From CAUPWF01 sp963515125 (lineage in GTDB: Bacteria; Bacillota; Clostridia; Lachnospirales; Lachnospiraceae), in NCBI GenBank assembly GCA_052116865.1, contig JBQKKG010000014.1, positions 13,749 through 77,748 on the forward strand: a DNA stretch of 64,000 nucleotides. The letters are read 5' to 3'. Below the pieces are notes generated by a model. That model worked only from the letters and a program-made list of their open reading frames with translations. It made no database searches and was not told the origin of the DNA. Positions 61,451 to 64,000 of this stretch are shown here, in pieces. The position numbers were made by a program, and so were the translations under genes. Position 1 is the first letter of the stretch. Every line of letters begins with the position of its first letter.

Positions 61451-62293
61451 ATGAGAAATATTAAAATTGAAGAAATTACAAAAAATATTAAAGAAATGTG
61501 TATAGAAGCAAATCATGTACTATCAGTAGATATGGATATTGCTATGAAAAATGCCATTTCTTCTGAAGAATCACCTTTAGGAAAACAGATTCTAGGACAA
61601 TTACAAGAAAATTTAGCAATTGCCCGTGAAGATATGATTCCAATTTGTCAGGATACAGGTATGGCAGTTATTTTTATGGATATTGGACAAGAAGTACATT
61701 TTGAAGGCGGAAATCTTGAGGATGCGATTAACGGAGGAGTAAGACAAGGGTATATGGAGGGATATTTAAGGAAATCTGTTGTAGGAGATCCAATTATACG
61801 TGAAAATACCAAGGACAATACTCCAGCAGTTATTCATTATCGTATTGTAGAAGGAACAAAAGTGAAAATTAAAGTAGCACCAAAAGGCTTTGGAAGTGAA
61901 AATATGAGTCGAGTCTTTATGTTAAAGCCAGCAGATGGTATGGATGGAGTGAAAGAGTCTGTTTTAACAGCAGTGAAAGATGCAGGTCCTAATGCATGTC
62001 CACCAATGGTTATTGGAGTTGGAATTGGGGGAACTTTTGAAAAATGTGCATTGATGGCAAAAGAAGCATTAACAAGAGAAGTTGGAGTTCATTCCGAGAT
62101 ATCTTATATTAAAGATCTGGAACAAGAGCTTTTAACAAAAATAAATGGGCTTGGTATTGGACCAGGTGGGCTAGGTGGTAGAACAACAGCCTTAGCAATT
62201 AATATAAACACATACCCAACACATATCGCGGGGCTACCAGTAGCAATTAATATTTGTTGTCATGTTAATAGACATATAGTTCGCATAGTATAG
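61451..62293 (+). CDS. Class I fumarate hydratase (or tartrate dehydratase), alpha subunit
   Basis: 280 residues. It matches the N-terminal part of iron-sulfur class I fumarases: MIPICQDTGMAVIFMDIG (first cluster Cys), GPNACPPMVIGVGIGGTFEKCALMAKEAL (second Cys region) and INTYPTHIAGLPVAINICCHVNRH (third). It interconverts fumarate and malate with a [4Fe-4S] cluster, or acts on tartrate; sequence alone does not decide. ATG 61451 follows AAAAGGAGGTACT. The frame open from 61346 would translate a hairpin repeat and is rejected. The beta subunit follows after 11 bases. Confidence 0.9.
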   Translation: MRNIKIEEITKNIKEMCIEANHVLSVDMDIAMKNAISSEESPLGKQILGQLQENLAIAREDMIPICQDTGMAVIFMDIGQEVHFEGGNLEDAINGGVRQGYMEGYLRKSVVGDPIIRENTKDNTPAVIHYRIVEGTKVKIKVAPKGFGSENMSRVFMLKPADGMDGVKESVLTAVKDAGPNACPPMVIGVGIGGTFEKCALMAKEALTREVGVHSEISYIKDLEQELLTKINGLGIGPGGLGGRTTALAININTYPTHIAGLPVAINICCHVNRHIVRIV

Positions 62294-62304
62294 GAGGGAT
62301 TCAT

Positions 62305-62853
62305 ATGGAAAAATATATAAATACACCAATTACAAAAGATATTTCAGAGTCTTTACATGCAGGGGATTATGTGTATATTACAGGTACAATATATACAGCG
62401 AGGGATGCAGCTCATAAAAGAATGTATGAAACATTATTAGAACATCAACCTTTATCAATAAATATAAAAAGTGAATTGATTTATTATATGGGTCCATCAC
62501 CTGCAAGAGATGGCAGAGTTATCGGATCAGCAGGACCAACAACAGCTAGTCGAATGGATAAATATGCACCACAATTATTGGACTTAGGGCTTCGGGGTAT
62601 GATTGGAAAAGGAAAAAGAAGTAAAGAAGTGAAAGAAGCTATTATTAGAAATAAAGCTGTATATTTTGCTGCAGTTGGTGGTGCAGGAGCATTACTTTCG
62701 AAATGTATAATTAAATCAGAAATAGTAGCTTATGAAGAGTTAGGAACAGAAGCAATTAGAAAACTTCAAGTAAAAGATTTCCCAGTTATTGTTGTTATAG
62801 ATAGTAATGGAAATAATTTATATGAAACAGCAATAAATGATTACAAAGAATAA
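62305..62853 (+). CDS. Class I fumarate hydratase (or tartrate dehydratase), beta subunit
   Basis: 182 residues. GDYVYITGTIYTARDAAHKRM, then YYMGPSPARDGRVIGSAGPTTASRMDKY, then GLRGMIGKGKRSKEV, and the Gly-rich VYFAAVGGAGALLSKCI are the conserved blocks of the swivelling beta domain that completes the active site. It forms a complex with the alpha subunit just upstream. AGGAGGGATTCAT precedes ATG 62305. Confidence 0.92.
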   Translation: MEKYINTPITKDISESLHAGDYVYITGTIYTARDAAHKRMYETLLEHQPLSINIKSELIYYMGPSPARDGRVIGSAGPTTASRMDKYAPQLLDLGLRGMIGKGKRSKEVKEAIIRNKAVYFAAVGGAGALLSKCIIKSEIVAYEELGTEAIRKLQVKDFPVIVVIDSNGNNLYETAINDYKE

Positions 62854-62869
62854 AGGTAAGGTGTGAGTC

Positions 62870-63586
62870 ATGAAACGTATTCTAATGATGGTCATGAGAA
62901 ATATATTTGTCGTACCATATTTGTGGTTTAGATTATGCTATTATGCAAAGCATGTGGAAAAGTATACAGAAGAAGAAAGATATCAAATGTTGACAAATAT
63001 TGTATTACATGCAAATAGAGGTGGAAATGTTACTATAGAAGTACATGGTATAGATAATATTCCGAAAAATAATGGGTTTATGTTTTTTCCAAACCATCAA
63101 GGTCTATACGATGTATTGGCAATTGTAGAGGCGTGTCCACGCCCATTTTCTGTCGTAGCAAAAAAAGAAGTAGAGCACATTCAATTTTTAAAGCAAGTAT
63201 TTGCTTGTATGAAAGCATATATGATAGATCGTGATGATGTTAGACAATCCATGCAAGTTATCCTTAATGTTTCCAAAGAAGTACAAGCAGGCAGAAATTA
63301 TTTAATATTTGCAGAGGGAACCCGATCAAAAAAGGGGAATCAGGTAGGGGAATTTAAGGGTGGTAGTTTTAAAGCTGCTACAAAAGCAAGGTGTCCTATC
63401 GTTCCAGTTGCACTGTATGATGCGTATAAACCATTTGATACAAATACTGTAAATAAAGTAATTGTAAAGGTACATTTTTTGAAACCATTACTATATGAAG
63501 ATTATAAAGATATGAAAACAACAGATATTGCTGAAAATATTAAAAATCTTATTCAAGAAGTGCTTGACAAGGACAAGACCATTTAG
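62870..63586 (+). CDS. plsC: 1-acyl-sn-glycerol-3-phosphate acyltransferase
   Basis: 238 residues. The HX4D motif lies in FFPNHQGLYDVL, and LIFAEGTRSKKG supplies the EGTR block that binds glycerol phosphate. ARCPIVPVALYDAY is the fourth acyltransferase motif. A short N-terminal hydrophobic stretch suits membrane association. It makes phosphatidic acid. It follows the fumarase beta gene by 16 bases, likely in one transcript. Confidence 0.9.
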   Translation: MKRILMMVMRNIFVVPYLWFRLCYYAKHVEKYTEEERYQMLTNIVLHANRGGNVTIEVHGIDNIPKNNGFMFFPNHQGLYDVLAIVEACPRPFSVVAKKEVEHIQFLKQVFACMKAYMIDRDDVRQSMQVILNVSKEVQAGRNYLIFAEGTRSKKGNQVGEFKGGSFKAATKARCPIVPVALYDAYKPFDTNTVNKVIVKVHFLKPLLYEDYKDMKTTDIAENIKNLIQEVLDKDKTI

Positions 63587-63641
63587 TATAATAACTTTTG
63601 CACTACGGTGCTAGTTAATAGCATAAGGAATTAAGAATTCA

Positions 63642-63729
63642 GGAGAAATACTCAAGAGGCTGAAGAGGCGCCCCTGCTAAGGGTGTAGGTCGGGTGACCG
63701 GCGCGAGGGTTCAAATCCCTCTTTCTCCG
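63642..63729 (+). tRNA. tRNA-Ser (anticodon GCT)
   Basis: 88 bases. The acceptor GGAGAAA pairs with TTTCTCC. The anticodon loop CTGCTAA holds GCT. The long variable arm (GTAGGTCGGGTGACCGGCGC) and the T arm GAGGGTTCAAATCCCTC fit a class II tRNA-Ser reading AGC/AGT. CCA is not encoded. Confidence 0.95.
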
Positions 63730-63830
63730 TCTTATTTTTCTAAATGTCAATTGTTCTTTAATATAAATAGAACAGTAAAAACCTTAAAATATAAGAAATT
63801 AATAGTAAATAAAATAATTTCAAAAAAAGG

Positions 63831-63860
63831 TTGACAAATAATGGCTATTCATGATATTAT
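63831..63860 (+). promoter_or_regulatory. Strong promoter, probably of an rRNA operon
   Basis: TTGACA (63831-63836), 17-18 bases, TATTAT (63855-63860), then a hairpin (TTGGCTGGCC ... AAGCCAA) and a long untranslated leader to the window edge with no open frame. The leader resembles the stretch ahead of 16S rRNA genes, but the gene itself is outside the window. Confidence 0.55.
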
Positions 63861-64000
63861 ATTTTGGCTGGCCTAATTAAGCCAAGCACACAAACAGAAC
63901 ATTGATAATTAAACAATAGACAAACAACCCTGAAAATTTCTAAAAGAGAGATTTCAGAACGGACATCGAAAGATGTCAACCTATTTTAACAGTAAAACGG

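Overview
The window spans the chromosome replication origin of a low-GC, spore-forming, anaerobic Firmicute. The gene families point to Lachnospiraceae (Clostridium cluster XIVa): paired rubrerythrins with a PerR regulator, spoIID/spoIIQ, and the DUF3881, DUF4446 and (less surely) DUF4860 families. I do not claim a genus. The origin lies at about 51.1-53.1 kb around dnaA. To its right run dnaN, yaaA, recF, gyrB and gyrA. To its left, on the minus strand, run rpmH, rnpA, yidD, yidC, jag, then mnmE, mnmG, rsmG, then (after a plus-strand hydrolase and three parS sites) parA, parB, a DUF4446 gene and serS.

Layout. 0-10.5 kb: the 3' end of mecA, a small redox-disulfide protein, an NlpC/P60 wall hydrolase, a PerR and two rubrerythrins of opposite domain order, two ECF-transporter S components, a DEAD-box helicase, a TrhA-like membrane protein, a GIY-YIG protein, and spoIID-spoIIQ. 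10.5-20.4 kb: glgP, ileS behind an isoleucine T-box, a D,D-carboxypeptidase and a GGDEF/EAL protein. 20.5-28.6 kb: an IS remnant, an unlisted 59-residue membrane protein and a 2565-residue repeat-rich surface protein. 28.9-35.8 kb: a divergent, head-on operon with a degenerate GGDEF protein, an ECF sigma factor, a candidate anti-sigma, a transglutaminase lipoprotein, PilC, four pilin-like proteins and PilT. 35.9-40.6 kb: a chemoreceptor, tRNA-Arg, a DUF3881 gene and serS. 60-64 kb: a solitary Hint-fold protein, a C-GCAxxG-C-C protein, two-subunit class I fumarase, plsC, tRNA-Ser and a probable rRNA promoter at the right edge.

The most unusual feature is a family of intergenic hairpins with core GGGGACGGGGGCAATG. 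It occurs at eight clear sites, with two further sites carrying a GTAGCAAA-core variant. At four sites the hairpin is followed on one side by related GGGAC units in an exact 22-nt register. One copy sits between the ileS T-box and its ribosome binding site, one lies between gyrB and gyrA, and one encodes the C-terminal tail of the GIY-YIG protein. This looks like a mobile or amplified repeat (REP/BIME-like), but no mobilising transposase is in the window. Other points of interest are the surface-protein/small-membrane-protein pair with a non-LPXTG C-terminus, the compact sigma-linked pilus operon, a Hint domain that lacks both splicing residues, and DnaA-box clusters away from oriC.
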